A stretch of 64,000 nucleotides of DNA. Source: Turbatrix aceti. Its lineage: Eukaryota > Nematoda > Chromadorea > Rhabditida > Panagrolaimidae. Shown here in pieces: positions 11,227 to 20,900 of the stretch (its first letter is position 1; the number at the start of each line of letters is the position of its first letter). Where the stretch lies: positions 7,071,725 to 7,135,724 of the forward strand of contig OZ017769.1 in NCBI GenBank assembly GCA_963969345.1. The letters run 5' to 3'. The position numbers were made by a program, and so were the translations under genes. The notes beneath the pieces are model-generated. The model did not search any database, had not been told where the DNA came from, and saw only the letters and a list, made by a program, of their open reading frames with translations.

Positions 11227-12499
11227 GGCGGCGCACACGACTGAAAAAAAAACCACAGAGCTCTTCGTCGCTCTCGCTGACAAAATTGGGATGAAACTGG
11301 CGAGAAAGAGAGACACAAAACTCGGATGATGACGGGTGCCATAAAGGCGGGTGGCGGCGGCGCCCCCTTCGGCATCTGCCTGCCCGAACCCAGGTGGTGG
11401 CGCCATAAACGGGAGACGAAGTTTACGTTCGTCTCCTCACCCAGGGGGATTGGGATTTCCACTGCGTGGACCCAGTTGTATCTACACAGCGCAGGCACCC
11501 GAAATAGCCCCGAAATTCGCCGAGATTGAACCTGCCTTCACCCGCTGACGACGCGCTAACTGCCCTGCCGCTGGGTAGTTTGCAGAAAAAAGAGTGACGT
11601 CAATTTTTTGCCACCCCGTTCACGTAGTCCCAAGCAAAGCCACGTTCTTTCAGTGTCTCTGCAAAAAAAGGAGGCATCTTCCGGCAAGAACTTGGAAGCC
11701 TAATTTGTAAAACAATTGCAATTAATCGTCGGAGACGGTGACGACATTAGAACCAGTGCTCTCGGGTACCCGACCTGATCCGAACCCGGACTGAAACCAA
11801 AATTCTTGGATTTCGGGTTGGCTACTCAAAAATTTCGGTTTTGGGTATCAGAAAAATTTAAAAAAAATGGTCAAATGAAAAATAAAAATTATTTATTCAA
11901 CTTTTTTATAGGAAAATATTTTTGCAGAAGAAGCTTTTCAATTAACTTGATGATATTTTTTGGCATGTAAAACATTGAAATTTGAAAACCGGTTTGCCGA
12001 AATTTTCGAATTTTTGCCCAGCGGGTCGAAATTTTTGTAATCGTAAATTCTGAGAACATGGATTCTTTTTATGAAGCATGAATGTGTGTTTTTTGGATCA
12101 GAAACGACGAGGCACTTGAAATGTTATACAACTTTTCGCGGTAACTTTTTTTTGGGAACAAAATTTTGAAATTTTAAAAATTTTAAATTTTTGAATACGA
12201 TTTTGGTTGTTGCAGCCAAACCAAATCAGGGGATAATAGATCTACTATTGTTACTCTTTGAGCTCTCAAATCGTCCATCGAACATCCACTAAAAGACACG
12301 CATCACATCCTACGTCAAAACTTCCCAAAAACAAAAACGGAAGACAACTTTTTTTTTCTCACGGCAAAAATTGTAATGTGAAAGTTGCATGATGTAAATT
12401 CGTGCAGCATCAAGGAAAAGACGTGTGTGTGTCATGGAATGCAAATGTGGCACGTGGTGACTGCAGAGTACAACCCAATTTTGCACCCAGGACGATGTC
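11227..12499. other. intergenic with decayed repeat, no supported gene
   Basis: Upstream of nlp-12 (minus) and of the small membrane-protein gene (plus), so probably a shared promoter region. About 11755-12010 contains GGGTACCCGACC, CGGGTT and CGGGTCGAAATTTT words around an AT-rich core. These resemble the GGGTCGGGTACCCGAAATTTTAGG cluster in a taf-5 intron near 39670. No convincing coding frame was seen. Confidence 0.45.
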
Positions 12500-13033
12500 A
12501 TGCTGTCGATTATCCTGGTCCTTATCCTCATGGTCTCGGCATGGTATTTTATATTCTCCAACAACGCTCCAGCGAAGAATTCCAATCGGGAAAAGAAGAA
12601 AGCACATCCCAGCCCCAGCGTTACGCCAGCGGTTAAATCGGCACCAAATGATGCAGAGAAGAGTGAAGCGTTCCCGAAACAGGAACCGGAACAAAAACAG
12701 GCACAACCACCCTCGTCAGAAACGCGCGAACCCGAGGTGGCCCCCAAAGCAGAGAACAAAGAACCTCCTCCTCTCCCGTTGAATGACGAACTCCTCCAGG
12801 AAACGCAGGAAGATGACGGCAACGAGTCCAGCTCAACCAAGACGGTCTTTGTTCCCCGACCAAGTTGCCCGTGGGTTGTCAAGCCCCATTTGGCCGTTAA
12901 TTGAAATGTTTTGTCGTTTAGGGTGCAGCCAGATCCCGCGACTGCCAGCGCCCTCAAGGAGCAGCATCCCGGCGCGTCGAATCCCGTCCGTCGTCGCCGG
13001 GCTTCCCGTTTCGCTTCTTCCCCCAAGTGCTGA
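12500..13033 (+). CDS. small N-terminally anchored single-pass membrane protein, uncharacterised
   Basis: The ATG at 12500 opens with a strong hydrophobic segment (IILVLILMVSAWYFIF, residues 4-19), followed by a Lys/Pro/Glu-rich, presumably disordered region. The preferred model has two exons (12500-12844 and 12929-13033, donor GTCTTT, acceptor GTGCAG), giving 149 aa with a basic tail containing RRRRASRF. Reading straight through instead gives 134 aa and a stop at 12904. No known family was recognised. It converges with the TolB-like gene, with only about 75 nt between the two stop codons. Confidence 0.5.
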
Positions 13034-13109
13034 TCTAAATATCTTTGTTTTGTTTTTTTGCGTTCGCGTTCAATTAATTTGTTGCACTCAAAAAAAGGAA
13101 GGGTAAATA

Positions 13110-16100
13110 TCAGTCAACCCAGTCAGCGATGAACAGGTTGAGGTCGGCCATGCCCCGGCCGTTCCTCGAGCTGCCCCAGGCAAGCTGTCGGCCGTCGGGC
13201 GACATCATGGGAAACGCGTCGAAGCCGTTGGGCGTGAACGTAACCTGCTCCAATCCAGTGCCATCGTCATTGATGACATACAAGTCAAAAGTGCCAAACG
13301 CAGCGGCGCCCTGATTGGAGCTGAAAATAATTCGCCGGTTGTCGGAGAGGTAAAAAGGGGCCCAGTTTGCGTTGCCGAGGTTCGTTATCTTCCGCAGACC
13401 GGTGCCGTTGACGAAAATCGTGTACAACTCCATAGCGATGGGCTCGACGAGGTGGTATTCAAGCAGGAGTTTGTACTTGGCCACTTCATCCTCGGTTTTG
13501 GGCCGAGACGCGCGGAAGCCGACTTTTGTGCCGTCAGGCGAGAAAAACGGTCCGCCGTCGTAGCCTAGTTCGTTGGTGAGTTGTCTGCACTGACGCATGT
13601 CAGGGATGGAACACAGCCAGAGCTCCGGGTCACCGGATCGCATCGAGGTGAACACCATCCACCTGCCATCCGGCGAGATGGCGCCTTCCGCGTCGTAGCC
13701 GGGGGTAGAAGTCAGACGCTGCAGATTGCCGCCAATGCCATCGGTCAGGAATATATCGTAGTCGGGGAACAGGTCCCAGGTGTACGACGTGTTGCCTATA
13801 AAACAGCATTTTCAGGTAAGGGAGGGGCGAACAACCGTTTTTTTTGCGTTCTTTCTATTTTTTTCTGTTTTTGTACATTTAGGACCATGTTCGCGAACAA
13901 ACAACGAACAGAATATTTTGTCGTTGTTCACGAACAAACTCGAACAAAGAAAAACTGTTCTCAAACAAAAACGAACGCGAAAATTTGAATTTGTTCGCGA
14001 ACAAACTCGAACAATTAGAAAAACTGTTCTCAAACAAAAACGAAAGCAAAAATTTGAAATTGTTCGCGAACGAACACGAACGTTCGTCCATCCTTGGTTC
14101 AGGTTATTCAAAGTCTGCACAACTCACAGAGCATCTTGAGCGTCGGATCGTAGTGCGCGGCATCGCTGAGACACTGCTTGGGCGGACAAGTGCCCCATCG
14201 AGGGTCGTTGATCTGCTCGGGCTTGGCAGACAGATGCGTGGAGGCAAAGATGAGCTTGGAATCTCCTGGTAGAAAGTATGAACAGGTACAGGCGCCGAGA
14301 CCGGTGCTGATTCGTGAAGGAATCTGATTCGGTAGTTCCCGGTCGTCGTTGAAACCCATGTTGTAGATCTAAACGGTCTGTGATGCAAAAGAAAAAATCG
14401 CATGTGCGCGCAGACTCACCTGATCACAAGCTGTCCCATAAGGGGCTCCATCCGCCTGGAAAGTTATATTGTTGTGCCCGAAGCTGAAAACCAAAGCTTT
14501 TTGGTCCATTAAAAAAAATCCGAAACCCACGCAAAGTATCCTTCAGCATTCATGCCACCGAACGTGAGCTGACGCACGTTGCGGAGATGCCGTTCCTTCG
14601 GGAAACGCTTGACCGCAATCGGCACTCGGCGACGAAGTGCTCCAGGTGGCAGCGCCCGTGGAGGCCGGGTTCTGTTCGAACGAGGCAAATCCAGCGTGAA
14701 CACCCCCTTTGCGTAACTACCGTAACCCAACAGAAGCACCTTTCGTCCATCAAAGCTCACTCTGACACTGTGGGACTGAACCGTATCGTTACGATACAAA
14801 AAAGGCTCGATGGTTCCTTTTTTGAGGTCGATGACGATTACGATGGGATTGGGGTAAACGCCCGTCTTGAGCATCGTCTTTCTGTACACCCGCATCTGAG
14901 TGCCCAGAACTAGGCTCTCGTTGGAGGGCAGAACGTCACCGACGCTGATGACACCCGCAAAAATCCAGGTAGCCGGAACGGTGACTTTGCGTTTGCTAAA
15001 TGACAGCTGGCTGACCGTAGTCGTGTTTGCCTGATTCGAATACTGCGTGATCACAAAGCTACGACCGGAGGTCAGAAACGCGCAGGAGTTGATCAACTGG
15101 CTGGAAAGAGGCGTGAACAGACGGACACGGCTGCCATCCAGAGAGTTCAGGTAAACGCCGTCCTGGACAACCGTGACAAAACGAGTGCCCTTCGGCGACC
15201 AGCACAGCGGATATCCAATAAACTGGTCTCTAAAATTGGATTCATGATCTGCAGGACTGGCAAATAGGCATTAATGCCGATAACAACCTCGAGTCATGGG
15301 CCGCAGCAGTTCCCAGGTACGTTGTGTTGAAGAACGCCCGCGGGTTGCCGAGGTGATTCACGGTGACGAACTGGTAACTCCATGCGCCATCGAAATTACC
15401 GAATCTTGAGAAAATATCAGTGGCCAGAATGAGGCTTCCGTTTGTGAGGAATTGCATGGGCATGGAAGTACCGTATCCAAAAGAAAGTCGTCTCATGATC
15501 GGATTCGATTCGTTCGTAGCAACGACCATCGTTTGCCGGGATGATTCTTCGTAGAAGGCGACAAAGTTTCCATCGGTGCTAAATGTTTGTCATTTTAGAT
15601 TCCTTTTTTTATAAAAAATTTTACGTCAAAATTTGACTCTCTCGGAAACAAAAGATGTGTGCGCGCATGGTGCAACTCTCCGCCCTGGTCGAACAAAGTT
15701 CTCGTTCAGTTACTCTGCGAGCTAAACTCTTTTTCCGTTCTTTTGAGATGGAAATCGACGACGCTGCCGTTTCTGAGAAGCCAGTTGATGCTTCTCCGGT
15801 CTCAAAACGCCCACGCACCAACGAAGATGAGTCAGAAACCGACGCCGAGGCTGTTGATCTCGATCCTGCCTTTGGACACTCGATTGAATCTGAACCACTA
15901 AGTCGGGGCGCTGAAGCGACCCTCACAGCCTGCGTCTACTTCGGCCGACCTGCCGTGCTGAAGAAACGCGCCAAGAAGTCCTACAGACATCCCGTGTTGG
16001 ATCTGAAGCTGACGAAAGAGCGTCTGAAGGCTGAAATACGCGGCATCGCCAAATGCAAGATCGTAAGCGTTTTTATTAACATTTTACCCTATAAAACGCT

Positions 16101-16747
16101 GATTTTTGTAGATCGGAGTCCCCTGTCCTGCTCTGTTCTTCATCAATGAGGAGCGCCATGAACTGATTTTGGAACGGATCAACGGGATCACGCTGAAGGC
16201 GTACCTCGACCGGCTGGAAGCCACTTTGCCCAGGGACGCGTACCTAAAAACGTTCGGCGAAGCTGCCGTCCTCCTCGGAGCCTGGGTGGCTCGCATACAC
16301 CTGGGCAACCTTATTCACGGCGACCTGACGTCTGCCAATGTCATGCTACGCAACGAGGACCCGTCAAAAATGGCGTTCATCGACTTTGGGCTCTCCTACG
16401 TGAAAGATCTCGCTGAGGACAAGGCTGTGGACATCTACGTCTTCGAACGCGCTCTCGCAGCCCTCCACGACGCTGATCAGACTACCTTCGCGGCTCTGCA
16501 GAAGGGCTATGCCTCGGTGGACGCCACGCACGGCGAAAAGGTGTACGCCAAGGTGGAGGAAGTTCGACTGCGCGGCAGAAAGCGGAACATGGCGGGATGA
16601 ATGAATAAACACGAGTTCTTACCTGATGACGGACTGCACCGTGTTTGGGAGGATTTTTCGGAGATTGGTAGCCGTGATACCGGCTGCTGGGGCCGGGAGC
16701 GCGATGGCGAGAGCCAAAAAGACGATCGCGACCGTCGCTGGAGCCAT
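13110..16747 (-). CDS. secreted TolB/PD40-type beta-propeller protein (host of nested TP53RK)
   Basis: Six exons (16747-16623, 15578-15288, 15229-14531, 14483-14420, 14368-14128, 13795-13110) give 701 aa with all phases matching. Exon 1 encodes a signal peptide (ATVAIVFLALAIALPAPAAG). Later exons show repeated WD40-like beta-propeller (PD40) signatures with S-P-D-G turns: FSPDGTKVGFRA, MSPDGRQLAWGSS and ISPDGRWMVFTS, as in TolB and DPP-type propellers. No catalytic alpha/beta-hydrolase domain follows. An extracellular binding role is plausible, but the ligand is unknown. Exon 1 joins exon 2 across a 1044-nt intron (15579-16622) by completing an AGC codon, which supports the nested arrangement. 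A hAT-like element lies 10 nt upstream of the ATG. Bacterial resemblance of the fold does not imply transfer, since the gene has introns and a eukaryotic signal peptide. Confidence 0.82.
13818..14096. mobile_element. hAT-like non-autonomous TIR element inside TolB-like gene intron
   Basis: The 279-bp element starts AAGGGAGGGGCGAAC and ends CGTTCGTCCATCCTTG, imperfect inverted ends. Many GTTCGCGAAC-type words occur inside. Flanks are TTTCAGGT (13810-13817) and GTTCAGGT (14097-14104), a 7/8 match to an 8-bp target duplication. It occupies nearly the whole 332-nt intron. No coding capacity. Confidence 0.65.
15748..16600 (+). CDS. TP53RK: TP53RK/Bud32 atypical kinase of the KEOPS complex, nested in intron
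   Basis: Two exons (15748-16062, 16112-16600) encode 267 aa. Bud32/PRPK is the ATPase-kinase subunit of KEOPS/EKC, needed for t6A modification of ANN-decoding tRNAs. Motifs seen are the VLKKRAKKSYRHP segment with the ATP-binding lysine, EIRGIAKCKI, IHGDLTSANVML (catalytic loop, about residues 172-184), FIDFGLSY (metal-binding Asp) and the characteristic C-terminus RLRGRKRNMAG. The acidic leader of about 60 residues is longer than usual. An in-frame ATG also exists at 15655, but the start at 15748 opens the conserved part and avoids an unusual leader. AATAAA directly follows the stop. The whole gene lies antisense inside intron 1 of the TolB-like gene, ending 22 nt before that gene's first exon. 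Confidence 0.93.
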
Positions 16748-16757
16748 GGCTTTGGAC

Positions 16758-16919
16758 CAGAGATGGCAGATCAGATCACTTTTTGGATCAGATCAGCTCA
16801 TAGATCAGATCAGATCAGGTCAGATCACAGATAATCCAGATCAGATCACTCGGAATTCAGATCAGATCACAGATAATCCAGATCAGATCATGAGCAAATG
16901 ATCTGATCTGCCATCTCTG
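16758..16919. mobile_element. hAT-like MITE with perfect TIRs and 8-bp target duplication
   Basis: A 162-bp element with ends CAGAGATGGCAGATCAGATC and the exact inverse GATCTGATCTGCCATCTCTG. The core is repeats of GATCAGATC. It is flanked by perfect direct repeats CTTTGGAC at 16750-16757 and 16920-16927. TIRs starting CAGAGATGGCA with an 8-bp duplication are the hallmark of hAT superfamily elements. It sits in the 5' leader of the TolB-like gene, 10 nt before the ATG. Related fragments lie at 5282-5345 and 60675-60712. Confidence 0.85.
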
Positions 16920-16927
16920 CTTTGGAC

Positions 16928-17763
16928 TGACTGCCACGCTCACCTGACAGGTGACTGACTAGCTCGATGACCCTTGGCTGGAGATCTTTGGGGGACGGGA
17001 TGTTGCTAATGAGAGGGATGGCGCTGCCTGCACGGATTTGAGATGATTTGGATGACTTTAAACGCTCTTAGAGAGCTTAGAGCCTAGAAGGCGATCAAGA
17101 GAAGCAACATGGGTGCACGCTGAATTTTTGGTATCAGCCAGACTGTTTTATTCGTTTATTCGTCCTCGAGACTACGAGTGCAATCAAGTTGTAAAAATAA
17201 CAGGATTTTTAAGGTGAATGCGTGTTATTACAGCGTTGAACTCGGAGATTTGACCCTTTTGGTACCACCATCCTCACTCCGCATGTCCTCAACTTCAACT
17301 TGACGGTGTACGTCGATGATTGCATCACCAGGGAGGGGATGATGATCACGAAGCGATCAATTGGTCCGCCAGCTAGCCAGTGGCTGCTGGGCGACATCCC
17401 GACAGGCTCACAGCCAGCTGCAGCTGCTTTCTTACCCGCTTGACTTGTCCGATCCGGGGAGCTAGAGCTGCAGAAGAAAAGAGAGCAACGTTCGTGTTCG
17501 TTCGTTCGTATGTGTCCCAACAAAAAAAGCGGGCGAAATGGTCCTGCCACGAGCGAGCTCGCCCACACTCGCTGACACAGGATCGGTCGCGCCGGACGAC
17601 CAACAACAGCAACGACGAGTGGCTGGCTGGTTGTTTTTGCTTTTTGCTGCAGGGTAAGTTGAAAGGTGTAACATCACATCACATCACATCCGTCATTCGA
17701 TCGTCCACTTTCTTGCTTTTTTTTGCGTCAATCAATTATTATCTCGCGCCCGAATTCTTTAGC
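16928..17763. other. intergenic between TolB-like gene and taxilin, no supported gene
   Basis: A divergent promoter region. It ends in a CTTTAG acceptor one nucleotide before the taxilin ATG, suggesting a spliced or trans-spliced leader. Microsatellite-like (CATCA)n lies near 17670-17690. The open frames lack recognisable motifs. Confidence 0.45.
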
Positions 17764-19986
17764 ATGGGCAAGAAATCGAATGGCACTTCTTCGACGAGTG
17801 CCGGGTCCAACGCGACCCTGGATTCCGTGAAGGCCAAAGTCATGGATTCTCTCGCGAGCGTTCCCGAAGCCGACAGAATTAATTTCCTCGTCAACAGACT
17901 GACCATTCACGAACTGGACAACGCCAAAATCAAAGTCGGAAACGAGCAGCTCGAATTGGCACAGAAGAAAAGTGCGCTGGTACGAGTTTTTGCTTTTTTC
18001 TTTCTTACATTCATCGGCGGAATTTATTTCAGCTCGAAAAAAAAGTAGACACGCTCGAATCGATGCTGACGAAGACGGAACTCTCCAAGGCGAAACTCGA
18101 GGAACTCTGCCGCGAGCTGAACAAGACGAACAAGGAAATCACGGAGCGCAGCAATCAGCGGTACAAACTCCTCGAAGAGTCACACAAACAGACCGTCGAT
18201 CACCTGAAACGCTCCGTCGAGGATATAAAAATATCCGTCGCTGCAAAAGAGCAGCACAGTCGGTCGGTTGCCGATGTCGAACAACTTTCTCATGGACTTA
18301 AGGATCTCTCTGTCGAGTACGAAAAGAGACTCGTCGACCTCAAAAAGCTGGTGAGTCACGTGCGGGGGAGTGGAGGCGTCAGGAGAGAAGACTGCTTGGT
18401 CGTCAGGTTTTTATAAATAACTGATAAGCGCGCATTGTCAAATTTTTTCAACATGAGCAAGTGTGTACCGTGTTTTATTTCAGTACGAAGAACGCGAGGA
18501 GAACCTGACCAAGATCGCCTCCAGTCGCGATGACGAAATCGCCATTCTGAAACGTGAGCTGCAGGAGATGCACGGAAACGTGCAAAACGTCCTCAAGGAG
18601 AATATCTCCCTAAAAACCGAGGTTGGTGATAGTTTACCCATAACCGACTTCGCTTCCCTACTCAATCACTGGTCTCAGCTCATCACCAACGAGGGCAAGA
18701 CGAAGACGGCACTCGAATCCGAAGTCGAGATGCGCAAGCTCCTCACCGACTACACAAACAAGTACCAGAATCTCCTCCACTCTCTCGCGAGCTCCAACGA
18801 GTCCTTCGAACGCGTCAAGAAAGAGATGGGTCGTGTGAGTGCTATTTTGAGGGGTTTCCAAGCACTTTTTTTGTTTTTTTAGATGAACGGTAACCTCATT
18901 CGGGTAGAAGGCGATTCCCGAAAGTGGCGAACCAAACTCGAGGAAACTACCAAGTGAGTTTTTTTGGTTTTTTTGGGGGATGATCTGAAATTGAGATGAG
19001 CGCAGGCAGAAATTAGGTTGGTCGACGACTGACTGACTGATTGCATGTTTAGTCAAAAAATGTATGTAATTTGTAATTTATTTAATTTTTGTGGAATGAT
19101 CATCATCCAAACCTGACTGACTTGCGAGCGACGCAGACACGCGTAGGGATGGGAGGGGACCAACCTGTAGAGGCGGTGTTCGTTTGTCGGCTGGCTAATA
19201 CGACTGCCGATGTGATTTGGTGCAGCTTTGTTCGACAACGTTCGTGCATGTGTTTATTTACATGACAGTGGGTGTCTCCTCGCGCGTCCCGGGCCCGGAC
19301 AGGCCACGTCTGTCTCATCGATCGACTGACTGCCTTCCTGCCTGGCCCACCGCACCCATCTGTATCCATTGCATAATCAAATTCGAAAAAAAGTGCACCA
19401 CGCCAGGAAAATTTACGATTTTTGACTTGTGTCTGGCCGGAAAAATTTCAGGGAATTTCGTGGTCTTTAGTGTTTTGATGCGGGTGTAATGGGTGCGCTT
19501 AGGGAGTCGAGCCGCGCAGTAAGTCGGAGGGTTTATAGCAATCTTTGCGCCGCTGTCGTCGCTCGTTGACGTGGCACAGCAGTCGTCTCTTGTTTGGCCC
19601 GACCCCAGGAATTGTTTAAAAATGGGCAAATGGGCGCTCGATGATGTTTACATAAATACGTACTATACAACCGCCGTGAATTTTGTTTCAGCAAAGTGTC
19701 AGAACTCCTGGCAAAGCGCAAAGAAGACGAGAAAATCCTGGCACACAAGAATCGTCAGCTCGAACAACTGCAAGAACTCTGTCGTCGACTCCAGGCCGAG
19801 CGACTGGGAGGCGCGTCGCCCGGAACATCCCCGCTGACGGTTGGCGACTCCGCAGAACCACCTGCACCCGTCGACGACCAGCCAGCCTCGACCAGCACCA
19901 CCGTCCCGGAGCAGCCCTCTGAGGACGACGGCGAGCACCAGTATCCGACCTCCAGCTCGGCTCCTGACGACGCCAAGGCTCCCTGA
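17764..19986 (+). CDS. taxilin family coiled-coil protein
   Basis: Six exons (17764-17979, 18033-18350, 18484-18621, 18679-18834, 18883-18953, 19692-19986) encode 397 aa in phase. The central 260 residues are a long coiled coil with taxilin signatures: KLEELCRELNKTNKEI, KYQNLLHSLASSNESFERVK, SRKWRTKLEETT and EQLQELCRRLQAER. Taxilins bind free syntaxins and the nascent polypeptide-associated complex and act in vesicle traffic. The N-terminal tail is Ser/Thr/Gly-rich and the C-terminal 80 residues are Pro/Ser/Asp-rich and probably disordered. Intron 5 (18954-19691) is unusually long for this locus but contains no recognisable gene. AATAAA lies near 20178. Confidence 0.87.
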
Positions 19987-20900
19987 AGCCCCTGGCTGCC
20001 GGTCGTTTGCTCTTGCCAATGTTTTTCTCCACCTGGGTCGTTGCTTTCTTTTTCAAGCCACGTTTTTGCTCGTATCTAAGTCCTAAGGCGCATTGTGCTC
20101 ATTGTTTATCCCAAAGCCAGTTTTTATTCTATTCTCTGTACAATCACGTCTGTTTCCCGTTGCCAACGGGCTTCTAAATAATAAAACGCATGAATCAGTT
20201 CTTTTTCTGCGGCCAGAGTGAGTTTTTGTGTGCATTACCTGTTTGCATGCCGTTTCCGGCCTACCTGATAACAAAGCGTGCTTGTTTTTACGTTTCTAAC
20301 ATCTGTTTTTATTCATCCGCGTGATTTTTGTCGTTTTTCGTTTTCCACTCGAATTATTACACAAAACCCGATACGTGCTTAATTCTCGTGCTCAAGTGTG
20401 TCAATTGTAAGCACCTGAAATTTCGCGCACGCAATAATTGGATGCATTAATCGAAATCGCGTCCAACGTTCGTCGTGTGCGTTTAAAAATTGTTTATCCA
20501 CCCCGATTTTTTTTGTTTGTTGATTTTTGTCTTGAACCGGCTTTTTGTGTGTGGACGCGCTTTCGTGGCCGCCGTGGTTGTGGTTTTTCGACCCAAAACT
20601 GTTTATTGCCCGGAGCGCTCTTTCGGCGGGTTTTTTTCGGCACTTTTCGCCACTTTCCCATTCACAAAGCTGTGCACTTTAGCTTCTGCGGTCGCGGTCG
20701 GACTCCTGACACTCACATCAGCTGCAGCCGGTGTTTTGCTTGCTATTCGGAAAAAGACTGACTTAACTTTTTCGAGTGGGCACTCGAAATTCGCGCCTCC
20801 AGGCCGCACCCTGTGACTATAAGTCGCATGGTGTCCCTCACGTGGTGACCGGTAGCCAGACGCGTTGTCACTTCGCTTTCAAAAAATCGTCGGCGCGAGC
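19987..20900. other. intergenic between taxilin and RalBP1-like gene
   Basis: Holds the taxilin 3' end with its polyadenylation signal and the promoter/leader of the RalBP1-like gene, which lies in the same orientation. No supported coding exon. The sequence is T-rich with several ATG-initiated short frames lacking motifs. Confidence 0.4.

Noticed and set aside
13110..16747. Bacterial origin (horizontal transfer) of the TolB-like gene
   Set aside because: The gene has five introns, a eukaryotic signal peptide and local base composition. Propeller folds of this type also occur in animals, so there is no positive evidence for transfer.
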